Positions 27,793-38,199 of a stretch of DNA of 64,000 bases are shown in pieces. The DNA is taken from the NCBI GenBank assembly GCA_963787425.1, contig CAWBCV010000018.1, positions 1 through 64,000 of the forward strand, given 5' to 3'. Below the pieces are notes generated by a model that was not told the DNA's origin, did no database searches, and worked only from the letters and a program-made list of their open reading frames with translations. Every line of letters begins with the position of its first letter. The stretch's first letter is position 1. The position numbers were made by a program, and so were the translations under genes. The stretch is from AP-15 sp963787425. GTDB taxonomy: Bacteria > Pseudomonadota > Alphaproteobacteria > ATCC43930 > CGMCC-115725.

Positions 27793-28832
27793 ATGTTTGG
27801 AAGAATGTTGGATTTGCTGTCGGCCAATATGGCGATCGACCTCGGTACGGCAAACACCGTCGTCTACGTGAAAGGTCGCGGTATCGTCCTGAATGAGCCG
27901 TCGGTGGTCGCAATCGCGAGCGTCAGGGGCAAGAGGCAAGTCCTCGCCGTCGGAGAGGAGGCGAAACTGATGGTCGGCCGCACCCCAGGCCACATTCACG
28001 CGATCCGGCCGTTGCGCGACGGCGTCATCGCCGATTTCGAGGTGACGGAGGAAATGATCAAGCATTTCATCCGCAAGGTGCACAACCGACGCAGCTTCGG
28101 CACCCCGCAGGTCATCGTATGCGTGCCCTCGGGCTCGACCGCTGTGGAGCGGCGCGCAATCCGGGAATCCGCCGAGAGCTCTGGCGCCAGGCGGGTCTTT
28201 CTGATCGAGGAGCCGATGGCGGCAGCGATCGGTGCCGGCCTTCCGGTGACCCAGCCGACCGGCTCGATGGTCGTCGATGTCGGAGGCGGGACGACCGAGG
28301 TGGCGGTGCTGTCGCTTGGCGGCACCGTCTATTGCCGATCAGTCCGGGTCGGAGGCGACAAGATGGACGAGGCGATCATTGCCTATATGCGCCGCAACCA
28401 TAACCTCCTCGTCGGTGAGACCCGCGCCGAGCGGATCAAGAAAAAGATCGGTTCCGCCTGTATGCCGGAGGACGGTGAGGGCCGCGTGATGGAGATCAGG
28501 GGGCGCGACCTGATAAACGGCGTGCCAAAGGAAATCGTGATCAGCGAGCGTCAGATTTCCGAGAGCCTGGCCGAATCGGTCGGCTCGATCATCGAGGCCG
28601 CCAAGGTGGCGCTCGAGCACACAGCCGCCGAACTCGCCGGCGACATCGTCGACAAGGGGATCGTGCTGACCGGCGGCGGTGCGCTGCTCAGCAACCTCGA
28701 CTTGGTGCTGCGGCATGCTACAGGCTTCCGATCTCGATCGCCGACGAACCGCTGACCTGTGTGGCGCTCGGCGCGGGCCGTGTCCTAGAAGAGATGCAGA
28801 CGCTAAAAAACGTGATGATCAATATGTGGTGA
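27793..28832 (+). pseudogene. mreB: MreB-type rod-shape protein, C-terminal frameshift
   Basis: An actin-like protein starting MFGRMLDLLSANMAIDLGTA NTVVYVKGRGIVLNEPSVVA. The ATP-binding signatures are present: phosphate 1 DLGTANT, phosphate 2 VVDVGGGTTEVAV, and adenosine motif VLTGGGALL. At about 28722 a shift replaces the tail; the native continuation SIADEPLTCVALGAGRVLEE MQTLKNVM lies in the next frame and ends at 28832. MreB filaments under the membrane guide cell-wall synthesis. No mreC/mreD follow, so this is probably a paralogue outside the mre operon. One indel in the last 40 residues is the only damage. Confidence 0.8.
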
Positions 28833-29007
28833 GAGCCGGTTGCACCACACGCTGACGGGCGCGATCGACCGCCGGGCGGCGCGTCTCCATGGCTTTGGCG
28901 CTTTGGCGCATGGCCCAACTATCAAAAGGTCAAAAGGTAGCTTGCGAGGCCAACTGGTTCACTATATGTTCTAATGGCTCGGATCCAATCCTCCAAGCGA
29001 GCAGTTT

Positions 29008-31362
29008 ATGGCGGATCAGATTGTCATCACCGAGAAGACCAGCCAGGCAAAAGATATCCGGACCGCTGTTGGCTCTCGCTACGGAGACATTCTTCCGGCC
29101 GAGGGCCATTTGTTCGACCTGCTCGAACCGGAGGATGTGGTCCCGGCCTGGAAGCGGTGGTCACCGATTCTCCTGCGGCCCGAAGGCCTTTACGGCACTC
29201 GCCCGGCCGAGGGCGGCAACAAAGCCGCTAAGCTCAAAGCCATTCGCGAGGCGCTGCGCAAGGTTAAGCGGGTCTGGCTCGACACCGACTGCGATCGCGA
29301 GGGTCAGCTCATCGGTCAGGAAATCCTCGAGCATTACCAGTACCGCGGCCAGATCATGCGGGTGATGTTCACCGCGCAGGATTAGCAGACAATCCGCGAC
29401 GCATTCGCCGGGGCGAAGCCCAACGCCGAATATGCCAGCTTATACGCCGCTGCCGTCGCGCGCCGTCAGGCCGACCAGATCTACAACCTGTCGCTGACCC
29501 GAACCGCGACCGTTATTCTGGGCCGAGGAGCCAGGGGCGTGATCGGGGTTGGCCGGGTGAAGACGCCGACCTTGCCAATCGTGTGCAAGCGAGAGCTGGA
29601 AATCCGGAACTTCGTGCCGGTGGATTATTTTGAGGTCGTTGCCACCGCCAACGTGGTGGGCGGTCAATTCCGGATGCGGCATGCGCCTCAGGAGAGGATT
29701 GTCCGGCGCGAGCTTGCCCAGGAAGTGGTCAACGCGGCTCGGGACTTCAAAGGCCCGCTTGGCGTGCGCGTCGAGGAAAAGCGGCAAGGACCGCCCAAGT
29801 TGCACGATCTTCCCTCGCTGCAGAAATTTTGCAGCTCGCGTTTCGATTGGCCGGCTGCCAAGACACTTGAGGTGGCGCAGGAACTCTACGACGGCCAGGG
29901 CAAGAAGATCATCACCTATCCCCGCGCCGAGGTCCGTTACTTGCCGGCGAGCCTGATAAAGGACGTGCCGCGGATCGTGGCTGGACTGCGGGTGGGAAAA
30001 TCATTCAGCGTAATCCCAGTGCCCGAGCCGCCGATCATCCGCAAGGGAGCGAGCGGCAGTTTCTACGACAAGGGGGTGGAAAGTGCGAGCCATCACGCCG
30101 TCATTCCCAATGTCAACACGGTCGATGAACTGCGAGAGATCTGGCCCCGCCTTTCGATCGACGAGAAGAAGCTGTTCGACGTCATCGCGCGGGCCTATCT
30201 GGCCGCAATCATGCCCGACTTCCGCTACCGGCAGACAACCGCAACGCTTGACGTCCGCGGCTTCGCTTTCCGGGCTGCGGGTCGCCAGCCCATCGAGCTC
30301 GGCTGGCGCGCGGCATTTCCTGACTGGCAGCCCGCCGACGAAAAGAGCGACGACGCGCAATTGCTGCCGGCACTCCGCAATGGCGATATCACACAGCTGG
30401 AAAACCCGACCATCGAGGACAAGGAGACCCGCCCGCCGCCGCGCTACAACGAAGGCACCCTGATTGAGGCCATGCAGAACGCCTGGCGCTTTGTCGATAA
30501 CGAGGTCCTGCGGGAACGGCTGAAGGAGGCCAGGGGCATCGGCACGCCGGCAACCCGAGCCGAGATCATCGGAGGGCTAAAGAAGCAGGGTTTTCTGATC
30601 GCCCAAGGCAAGAACATCGTCCCCACCGAGACGGGCCTGTCGCTGTTCGGAGTTCTCAAACAGGCCGATCCGGCGCTGGTCGATCCGGGCGTAACGGCGC
30701 AACTCGAATGCCTGCTCGACGAGGTCCTAATCGGCAAGCAGGAGATGGTCGGCGCGATCGACGCGGTGTGCGATGTCGCTCAACGCATCATCGGCAAGCT
30801 CAAGGAAGGCACTTCTGGCGAAGGACCGCCGCTGCTCGGCTCAGCAGTGAACCGCGACGCTGGAGGTCGTCCACCGACGCCGGCGATGAAACGCTTGCCG
30901 ACAGCGTCGCCCGGCAGAAGGGCATCAAGCCTCCAGCCGGATACACGGAATCGGGATCCATCTGCCGTACATTCCTCGACCGGCACGCGCCCAAGAAAGC
31001 CGGCGATGAATCGTCTGGAGAGAGCGGCTCCAAACCGCCAAGTCAGGCGCAGGTATCGTTCGCCGAAAAGATTGCGCCGGGAGAAGGGGCTCGTCATTCC
31101 CGACGAGGCCAAGGGCAGTTCGGCTGCCGTGTCCGCATGGATTGCATCAAACCTGGGCTCGGAGCGCCGTAAGGGTCGTCGCAAGACTGCCAACGCCAGC
31201 AAGCCACCGGGATCAACGCCGCCCAAATCGACAGGGCCAAAGAGGAGGCCACGGAAACACACGGCCGATGCCGGTAGCGGTCCAGCAACGCCTGTTGCCA
31301 TGAGGTCCGGAAGTGGCACTGAAGAGGCCCGCAGTCGCGCCGGCAGAGGGTCTGCTCACTGA
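29008..31362 (+). pseudogene. Type IA DNA topoisomerase (TopoIII-like), amber codon and frameshifts
   Basis: The TOPRIM domain starts MADQIVITEKTSQAKDIR and has WLDTDCDREGQLIGQEIL. At 29383 the frame meets TAG inside MFTAQD-stop-QTIRDAF and then continues in frame. The catalytic domain follows with SLTRTATVILGRGARGVIGV GRVKTPTL (including the GRVxTPTL motif) and LTYPRAE-like YPRAEVRYLP holding the catalytic tyrosine. RPPPRYNEGTLIEAM and GIGTPATRAEII end the core. In the C-terminus the native frame moves at about 30880 (DSVARQKGIKPPAGY) and back at about 31075. Such topoisomerases relax or decatenate DNA and often travel with mobile elements. Confidence 0.8.
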
Positions 31363-31393
31363 GGCAGTGCTGAAGCACGCGCCCGTTGTGCCG
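31349..31393 (+). repeat. Short direct repeat, copy A
   Basis: GCTCACTGAGGCAGTGCTGA AGCACGCGCCCGTTGTGCCG. A close copy in the same orientation lies 4980 bp downstream at 36329-36373. The pair brackets the deaminase/IS1380/IS630 segment. Confidence 0.6.
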
Positions 31394-31571
31394 GCATCGT
31401 CTCCAACCGCGCTCGCGTCTGTGTCGGTGTGCGCCGCCTTACCGAACGGAGCCAGCGGCCGAACTCGTTGCCAGGAGGGGCAGGATCTGTCAATCGGTGA
31501 AGTGTGGAATTGGCCGAGAGACCAACTCCGCAACCACCCCATAAGCGTGTTTTTCCCGTGACCGATGGTGG

Positions 31572-31770
31572 TCACAGGTCCTCCTCGGCGAGTTTGCGAA
31601 ACTCTTCGGGCACGGAACGGGAAATCCCCAGCGCCACCGACGCATATCCGATAGCATCCCATCCGAAGCGATCGCGGATCCTATCGACGGCGCAGTCGGC
31701 TGCCCAGCGTGCCATGCCTTTCTTGGTGCCGGGGCGGCGCGCTTCATCTTTGAGCCCAAGCGGGAGCTAG
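31572..31770 (-). pseudogene. DNA polymerase IV (DinB), C-terminal fragment
   Basis: Minus-strand residues LKDEARRPGTKKGMARWAAD and DRIRDRFGWDAIGYASVALG ISRSVPEEFRKLAEEDL end at a TGA (31572). This is the C-terminal tail I associate with alphaproteobacterial Y-family polymerases. No little-finger domain precedes it. It may come from the same gene as the palm-domain piece at 27280, now inverted relative to it. Confidence 0.5.
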
Positions 31771-32237
31771 TTGGCGCTTTCGTCGAATGGTGGTGTGCTG
31801 GTCAACCCTTCGGTCGCAAGCATCTGTTGCTCTATCGACTTTGGTGCAGGATTGTAGGAGCGCCAGCGAACCCGAGACGGTGAGCACTGGGTGCTATGAA
31901 CCTGTTCAAGACGCTCCAAGTGCTAGAAGTGCAGCGCTATTGGATCAGGCAGGCTCGCGTTCCGATCTGCTTCTTGTCCGGCGGGCCGAAAACCGCTGTT
32001 GATCGCGACGGCGCTACACTTGTCGACCTTCTCGTTGACAACGAGAGGATCGCTGCGATCGAACCAGTAGGGATGGCCGCATCCGCCGACTTGCCTGCCA
32101 TTGATCTCGAAGCACACCACGTCTGGCCGACCCTAATCGACATGCACGCGCATCTCGACAAGGGTCACATTGTGACCCGCACCGAAAATCCGGATGGATC
32201 CTTCGCCGGGGCGCTAAAGTCAACCGCCGAAGACCGA

Positions 32238-33736
32238 CCCTAATCCCCGGCTAGCGTTTTGGGATTCGGCTGGTTTTGCCGAGAAGTCATTGATTCTACT
32301 TTTGTTCTGTCGAGATGGTAAGTTTCACCCGCGGGGTGCGGGAGAGGGGAATGACGGACCGGTTGGATTTTGAGATTGATGTCGAGCTCGAAACCGGGCT
32401 GATCACCGGGCATGCGGGGGTTCCCGGATTGATCGAGGCGTTTCGTCAGACTGGGACAGCGGCGGTGATCGAGCGGGAGATCAGGCTGAAGAGCCGCAAG
32501 CGAGGTCTGAGCGCCTCGGAAATGGTGGAAAGTCTGTTGGCAATGTGGGCGGCGGGCGGTGAACGAGCGGAGGATCTCGATCAGTTTCGCCAGGACCAGG
32601 CGCTGGTGCTGCTCTTGGGTCACGATCTGCCGGCGGCGCAGACCGCGCGCGACTTGTTGGCGCAATTCCATGGTGAGGACCTGCCGCTATTGCAGGAGGG
32701 CAAATCGAGCGTGCCCACTGAGTCGGCGCCGCTGTTGGGTTTGAAGGCCAACGCCGAGCTCGTCCTCGATCTGCAGTGTCGCCATCCGGTGAAGACGGCG
32801 ACCCTGGACATCGACGCCACCGTGATCGCTTGCGACAAACGCGCCGCCAAGCGGGCCTATGACGGCAATCGCGGCTATCAGCCGGTACTGGCGCTGTGGG
32901 CCGAACAGGACGTGATCGTTGTCGACGAGTTCCGCGACGGCAATGTCCCGGCCGGATCGGGCAACCGTCGGGTGGTCGAGAAGGCGATCGCCGCGCTGCC
33001 CGGCGGCCTCGACAAGATCTACCTGCGCGGCGACAGCGCGCTTTACGAGCACGATCTGATGCGCTGGCTCGACGAGCAGGCGATCGGCTACGCGATCTCC
33101 GCCGATATGAGCCCGCAGCTGGCCGAATGCATTTCCAGGCTGCCGCAGGATCACTGGAAACCCGACCAAGAAGAAACCGACGCGATCCGCGAGTGGGCCG
33201 AGGTCAACTATCTGCCGAGCGACGCGGTCTGGCGCAAGGATGCCGTTTCGCCGCGCCGCTATCTCGTCATCCGCATCCGCCCGCGCCAGGGCGAGCTGTT
33301 ACGCGACGGCAACCGGGTCCGCCACTTGTGCATTGTCACCAACCGCTCCGACCCGGAAGGCGGCTGTGGCCTCGATTTGATCCGCTGGCGCCGACAGAAG
33401 GCCGGTACCATCGAACACGCCCATGACGTGCTGGTGAACGAACTCGCTGGCGCCGCGCTGCCCAGTCAGAAATTCGGCGCCAATGCCGCTTGGCTGCGGC
33501 TCAACACGATCCTCTACAACCTGCTCTCTGCCTATAAGCGCGTCGGCCTACCCGAGGAATTGCACGCCGCAAGACCCAAACGGCTACGCTTTCTGTTGCT
33601 CAATACCGTTGGAAAGGTCGTCCGCCATGCCCGCGAGATCCTATTGCGCTGCACCAAGGAGATCGCTCGAGCCCTCGCTGGCCCGCCGCGAACCCGCTTC
33701 GCCCTCAAACGCCCCGCGTTAGCCGGGGTTTGAGGG
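32238..33736 (+). mobile_element. IS1380-family insertion sequence, 1499 bp
   Basis: Bounded by imperfect terminal inverted repeats: CCCTAATCCCCGGCTAGCG at the left and, reversed, CCCTCAAACCCCGGCTAACG at the right. One intact transposase gene fills it. The flanks rejoin a deaminase coding sequence in the same frame, fixing both ends to within a few bases. I see no convincing short target duplication, so a base or two at the edges is uncertain. Confidence 0.85.
32351..33733 (+). CDS. IS1380-family transposase
   Basis: Intact, about 460 residues from MTDRLDFEIDVELETG (GGAGAGGGGA lies directly upstream; an in-frame ATG at 32315 is a less likely start). The DDE transposase core is visible: TLDIDATVIACDKR for the first Asp, KIYLRGDSALYEHDLMRWLD for the second, and the C-terminal helix region NAAWLRLNTILYNLLSAYKR. 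A complete reading frame and matching terminal repeats suggest it is recent and possibly active, in contrast to the older IS relics around it. Confidence 0.9.
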   Translation: MTDRLDFEIDVELETGLITGHAGVPGLIEAFRQTGTAAVIEREIRLKSRKRGLSASEMVESLLAMWAAGGERAEDLDQFRQDQALVLLLGHDLPAAQTARDLLAQFHGEDLPLLQEGKSSVPTESAPLLGLKANAELVLDLQCRHPVKTATLDIDATVIACDKRAAKRAYDGNRGYQPVLALWAEQDVIVVDEFRDGNVPAGSGNRRVVEKAIAALPGGLDKIYLRGDSALYEHDLMRWLDEQAIGYAISADMSPQLAECISRLPQDHWKPDQEETDAIREWAEVNYLPSDAVWRKDAVSPRRYLVIRIRPRQGELLRDGNRVRHLCIVTNRSDPEGGCGLDLIRWRRQKAGTIEHAHDVLVNELAGAALPSQKFGANAAWLRLNTILYNLLSAYKRVGLPEELHAARPKRLRFLLLNTVGKVVRHAREILLRCTKEIARALAGPPRTRFALKRPALAGV

Positions 33737-34743
33737 CGGGACGGCCAATCGCTGGACCGCCGAGGACATCAAACGGCGTATGGAATTCGGATTGCGCTGC
33801 GCTTATGTCCACGGGGTCGCGGCAATCCGCACGCATCTCGATTCGCCGGAACTGAACCCAGCGCAGCGAAGCTGGGCAGTGTTTCGCGAGGTGCGGTCCG
33901 AGTGGGCGCACCGCATCCTGCTGCAGGCCGTCGCCTTGGTGCCGATCGACGCGTTCCGATCCCCCTACGGTGAGGAACTCGCCGATCTCGTGGCCGCTTC
34001 GGGCGGCATTCTCGGCGGCGTGACCCGTGCTGTTGGGGGCGTTCACGGACGGCTACTCGACGATATCGACCCGCTTCTGGATACGCTCCTTCGCCTTGCC
34101 TCAGAGCGGGGTCTCGACGTCGATCTGCATGTAGACGAGAGCGGCGACCCGGCGGCGACCGCGCTCGCGCATGTCGCCGCTGCAGTGCTGCGCAACCAAT
34201 TCAGGGGTCGCGTGGTGTGCGGCCATTGCTGCAGCCTGGCAGTGCAGCCAGAAGAGCAAATACGCCGGAACTCTCGACCTCTGCGCCGAGGCGGGCATCG
34301 CGATAGTGACGCTGCCAACCGTCAGTATTTATCTTCAGGATCGGAGCGATGGGCGGACGCCACGTTGGCGCGGCGTCGCGCCGGTCCACGAAATGCGCCA
34401 CCGCGGCATACCAGTCGCGATCGCGGGTGACAATTGCCGCGATCCGTTCCATGCCTATGGCGATCATGACATGGTGGATACCTTCCGCCAGGCAGTGCGG
34501 ATCTTGCACCTCGATCATCCGTTCGCCGAGGCGGCTGCGATGGCGGGTCCCGTGCCCCAGGCGATCATCCAGGCAGGGCAGCTCGGGACCATCGCCAAAG
34601 GCGGTCCAGCGCGTCTCATCGTTTTCAATGCGCGCACCCTCAACGAGCTGATGTGTCGCCCGCAATCTGATCGCTTGGTCATCGACCGGGGACGGCGGGT
34701 CTCGGCCGAGTTGCCGGATTACTGCGACCTCGATGGCGTCTGA

Positions 34744-35147
34744 TAGCCCGGATAGTACATAAGGGATAGCATCGCGGCGCTGCGCCAATACCAGCAACGA
34801 CGCATTGCAATATCCGACTCCGGTCGTAATGGCCCGGGTTGGGCAAGTCCCTTCACCGGTGTGGTCGCGCTCCGATCCGTTACTGTAATAGATCTGTTCC
34901 GCGCCAGCGTAATGCTGGGTCCCCAATTGAATTCGAAATCGCCCGGTTCGCTAAACACTGAGCTGACACTGCGCGGCATTTCTATTCACCACGCTATGGC
35001 AACCTCAGCCGCTGACGCTGGTCGTGACAGTTCCGGGTGCGCCGACGCGGGTGAAGCCGGCATCTCCATGGGTCTGATACGGATTTCCGTAAATTTCTGG
35101 ACACGAGTGTGACTTCTGCCTCGGGCCCTGGTTCGAGAGCGCGCCAC
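34744..35147. other. Intergenic, no gene seen
   Basis: About 400 bp between the deaminase relic and the IS630 relic. The left end of the IS630 element should lie close to 35147, but I could not fix its terminal repeat. Confidence 0.4.
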
Positions 35148-36244
35148 CTACTGAGTGGGCGAATCCGCAGCGCAGGCGACCGCGCAGAGTGAGCGGATCA
35201 GACCATGGTCAGTGGCGAACCGGTTCCACGCCATCTCACAGGCATCCATGATGTCCGCCAGGCTACGAAATACCGAGTTGGCGAGCCAATGGCTGCGCAG
35301 ATAGTGCCAAACCCGCTCGACCGGATTGAGTTCCGGGCTGTAAGGCGGCAGCTCCAATAACGTGATGTTGCCGGGCACCACGAGTCCTTGGCTCCGGTGC
35401 CAGCCAGCACGATCGAGGATCACCACGGCATGGGCATCGGCGGCGACTTGGCTGCTGATCTCGCTGAGATGATGGTTCATCGCGGCGGTATTGCAGATCG
35501 GCATGATCAGCGCCGCCGCTTTGCCCTGCGACGGGCAGACCGCGCCAAACAAGTAGGCCGAGGCGAAACCGAGATCCTTTGGCGCTACCGGCCGGCTGCC
35601 GGTTTGCCCCCACACCCGGGTCAGAGTGTTCTTTTGGCCGATGCGAGCCTCGTCCTGAAACCATACCTCAACTCGCACACCGCGTGCTTGCGCCACCTGG
35701 ACTCGCTCTAATTGCAATCCAAGAGTTGCGAAAACGCCGTTTGCGCCGTCGCATCGGCCTCCGGGTGGCGAGGCCGCGACGCCAGCCAACTCAACTTTAG
35801 CCGATGCAGCAGCCGCTAGGTGCTCGACAGACTGCAATCAATCGCAAACTCCTCCTTCAATATTCGTTGCGCGTCGACCCCACGAAACGCCACCACCCCG
35901 TCCTGCTCCAGCGCGGCGCCGGCGACAATCCGTTCCTTGAGCCGCGCACTCGTCACGGCGTCGACCCGTGGCTGTCGACCTGGGCGCGGCCGATCACGTA
36001 ATCCTGCAATGCCGTCCTCTTCGTAGCGGTTATGCCACTCGTAAGCCGCCGACCGGCTCAGCCCAGCCAGCCGCGCCGCTTCCTCATGCTCCATCCCCTC
36101 GAGCATGTTCGCGATCATCACAACCCGCTGGCAGACACGCCCGGTCTCGGCTCGTGCCAAGCGCCGCAGCTCTGCCGCCCCCGGTTCGCTGCGAAAAAAG
36201 TAGGCCGGCATTGTCCATCCCCCAAACATGGTACCCTTGCCCAA
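35148..36244 (-). pseudogene. IS630-family transposase, amber codon plus frameshift
   Basis: The N-terminal part (36244 to 35819) holds the helix-turn-helix: ANMLEGMEHEEAARLAGLSR SAAYEWHNRYEEDGIAGLRD. At 35816 a TAG falls where relatives read SLSSTYRLLHRL; the same frame goes on with RLLHRLKLSWLASRPRH. Near 35725 a shift moves to the frame of FATLGLQLERVQ, with the DDE core VEVWFQDEARIGQKNTL, VVILDRAGWHRSQGL and LPPYSPELNPVERVWHYLR. The element is therefore inactive. IS630 elements insert at TA dinucleotides; the ends were not resolved. Confidence 0.8.
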
Positions 36245-36328
36245 TCACTCTACCATATCTAGGAACACTGGAAGCCGGTATGACTTCCGGTTATGGCACA
36301 ACCCGGCTGTGTTGGCCACCGGCCAGCC

Positions 36329-36373
36329 GGTCCGCTCACTGAGGCAGTGCTGAAGCATGCGTGCGTTGTGCCG
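36329..36373 (+). repeat. Short direct repeat, copy B
   Basis: GCTCACTGAGGCAGTGCTGA AGCATGCGTGCGTTGTGCCG, about 90% identical to the copy at 31349, same orientation. Confidence 0.6.
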
Positions 36374-36508
36374 AACCGCCGTCCATGACCCAATCCGGAT
36401 CTTTCGATACGGGATAGGTGCTGGCGCTGAGCGAGACTACGGCACCCTAACCCGAATTCTTCGCATCGGTATTCGCAGTGCGTGCCGCCGTGTCGCCGGC
36501 GGGTCGAA

Positions 36509-37470
36509 CTACCCGCGCAGCTGGTTGATCGTTGCCTCGATACCAGGTAACGCGACCCGAATGCCGAGCCGCTCACCTTCATCGCGAACACGCTTGAGTA
36601 GCGCGGCGAGTTCCGCCACGTGCCATTGACCCCGTCGGAACGCCGCGAGGGCTCGACCGCGCGCGACGTAAAAATCGGCGAACGGCAGAGGCTCCGACCG
36701 GGTATATTGTTCCAGCTCCGCAGCAGAACGCTCCACTCGGTCCCAATCGCCGGCTTCGAGGTAAACCTCGATCGCGTCGCGCGGGAACAATAGATGGTTG
36801 TGACTCACAGCGCCTGCGCGGAGCAGCTCTTCGGCTTCCTCCAGGGCCGCTTTGCGCGCTGCCGGGTCGTCACTCACCAAGGCGAGCGCGCCGAGGGCGA
36901 ACGGGCCGAGGAACGCGGGGCTTGTCTCGCGGCTGATCTTGACGGCCTCTTCCGCGTTGGCAAGTGCCTCCGCCCGCCCGCCCGCCCGCCCGCCCGCCCG
37001 CCGTCCGGCTAAGCGATGAAGCTCCGCCCGAAATACCAGCGCTTCGGTTTCAAATCGCCGCGCGCCGAGCTGTTGCGCCAGCGTCAGGGCGGCTTCCGCG
37101 TGGCGAAATGCTGTTTCGAAATCCATCAGCGCGTGCCGGCAGAAAAAAGCCGCGTGATGACCAATCATCTCCGCCCGACGGTGCCCAACTCGTGCCGCTC
37201 GGGCAATCGCGGTATCGACGACCGCCAGCGCGCCTCCTGTGTCTCCGGCGAACCATTGGGTGAAGGCCATCATCGGCGGGTTCGCCACTTCGATGCGGCC
37301 GAACCCGTGCCGCTCGCATAACTCGACGCATTGGCGGAACCGGTCGTACGCGCTGATCATCCGTCCGCGAACGTACTCAGCGTCACCGAGACCGCCGAGC
37401 GCCATGGCTTCAAGCTCGGCCGCCCCGCCACGCCGTGCTAATTCCAACGCGATCCCATGTTCCCGCAGGC
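36509..37470 (-). pseudogene. TPR-region protein (adenylate-cyclase/AAA regulator C-terminus), 5'-truncated
   Basis: About 320 residues of helical repeats remain: ALELARRGGAAELEAMALGG LGDAEYVRG, YDRFRQCVELCERHGFGR, FRHAEAALTLAQQLGARRFE and FPRDAIEVYLEAGDWDRVER. I recognise this as the C-terminal repeat region of large adenylate-cyclase or ATPase regulators. Everything upstream was replaced by an IS1595 relic at about 37470. A CGCC tetranucleotide run (36971-37002) encodes an extra GGRAGGRA inside the conserved LAGRRAEAL segment. There is no promoter or start, so it is dead, although the remaining frame is open. Confidence 0.65.
36971..37002. repeat. CGCC tetranucleotide microsatellite, eight units
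   Basis: Eight uninterrupted CGCC units within the TPR pseudogene. A tetranucleotide tract changes frame with every unit gained or lost, as in phase-variable genes. Here the host gene is already truncated, so any switch would be without effect at this copy. Confidence 0.85.
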
Positions 37471-37476
37471 AGCCCT

Positions 37477-38117
37477 CGATTCTGAGCGAATTCCAGGCGA
37501 GTTTTCCAGACGAGACGAGCTGCGCGGCGTTTCTGTTTGAGCGACGCTGGCCGGAAGGTTTTGTTTGCCTCGCCTGTGGCAACGGACGCGCGGCATTGCT
37601 GAAGAGCCGGGCGCACACCTACGAATGCCTCGGCTGCGGTCGTCAGACGTCGATCACGGCTGGCACGGTGATGCACCGGTCCAAATTGCCGCTGACAGTG
37701 TGGTTCTGGGCTGCGCATCTCATGGCAACCCACTCCAACGGCATGTCGGCACTCCAGTTCGAGGCCCAGCTCGGCATCACATACAAGACCGCCTGGTTAC
37801 TGGCGCAGAAGCTGCGACGATCGATGATCGATCCCCGGCGCGAGCCGCTGGAGGGCGTGATCGAGGTCGACCAAGCCGAAATTCCCTTCCGAGCCGACAA
37901 CAGCTTTTTCGATCCCGACAAATCCGGGAAGATCCTCATCGCCGGCGCCGTCGAGGTGATCGACCGCGCGACCAACCAGGCCAAGCCAAGGGGGAAACGG
38001 GCGAAATACCTGGACACTCGGTCCGGTCGCATCCGTCTCGCCGCCATCCCGGACAACTCCGCGGCTTCGATCGAGGCGTTTGTGCGGGCCAACGTGAAGC
38101 CCGGAACCACGCTGCTC
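37477..38117 (+). pseudogene. IS1595-family transposase, 3'-truncated
   Basis: The frame reads LSEFQASFPDETSCAAFLFE RRWPEG, then a zinc ribbon (CLACGNGRAALLKSRAHTYE CLGCGR) and the DDE ISXO2-like domain: VIEVDQAEIPF for the first acidic residue and GKILIAGAVEVIDR for the strand after it. Homology ends at ANVKPGTTLL near 38117, before the later catalytic residues, and an amidohydrolase fragment follows. Neither end of the element was found. Confidence 0.75.
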
Positions 38118-38199
38118 GCGAAACCTCTTCCATGTCGGCGCGCACCCGGGCCTCGCCCATGCCAAGCACATTCCGGGGGTACCGATAGAAGAAGGCCGA

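Larger units (their letters stand above)
31896..34743 (+). pseudogene. Cytosine deaminase-like amidohydrolase, split by IS1380 and frameshifted
   Basis: The 5' part has RYWIRQARVP, DLLVDNERIAAIEPVG and HHVWPTLIDMHAHLDKGHIV, the metal-binding HxH motif of the amidohydrolase superfamily. The IS1380 element then interrupts at 32238. Homology resumes right after 33736 with NRWTAEDIKRRMEFGLRCAY and RTHLDSPELNPAQRSW, then DVDLHVDESGDPAATALAHV. An extra base near 34271 shifts the frame, after which TLDLCAEAGIAIVTLPTVSI and VAIAGDNCRDPFHAYGDHDM (catalytic Asp region) complete the enzyme to 34743. This family hydrolyses cytosine or related cyclic amides in the cytoplasm. It is clearly inactivated. Confidence 0.8.

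Noticed and set aside
32238..33736. Target-site duplication of the IS1380 element
   Set aside because: Flanking bases (GACCGA left, CGGGAC right) do not match convincingly, so none is claimed.
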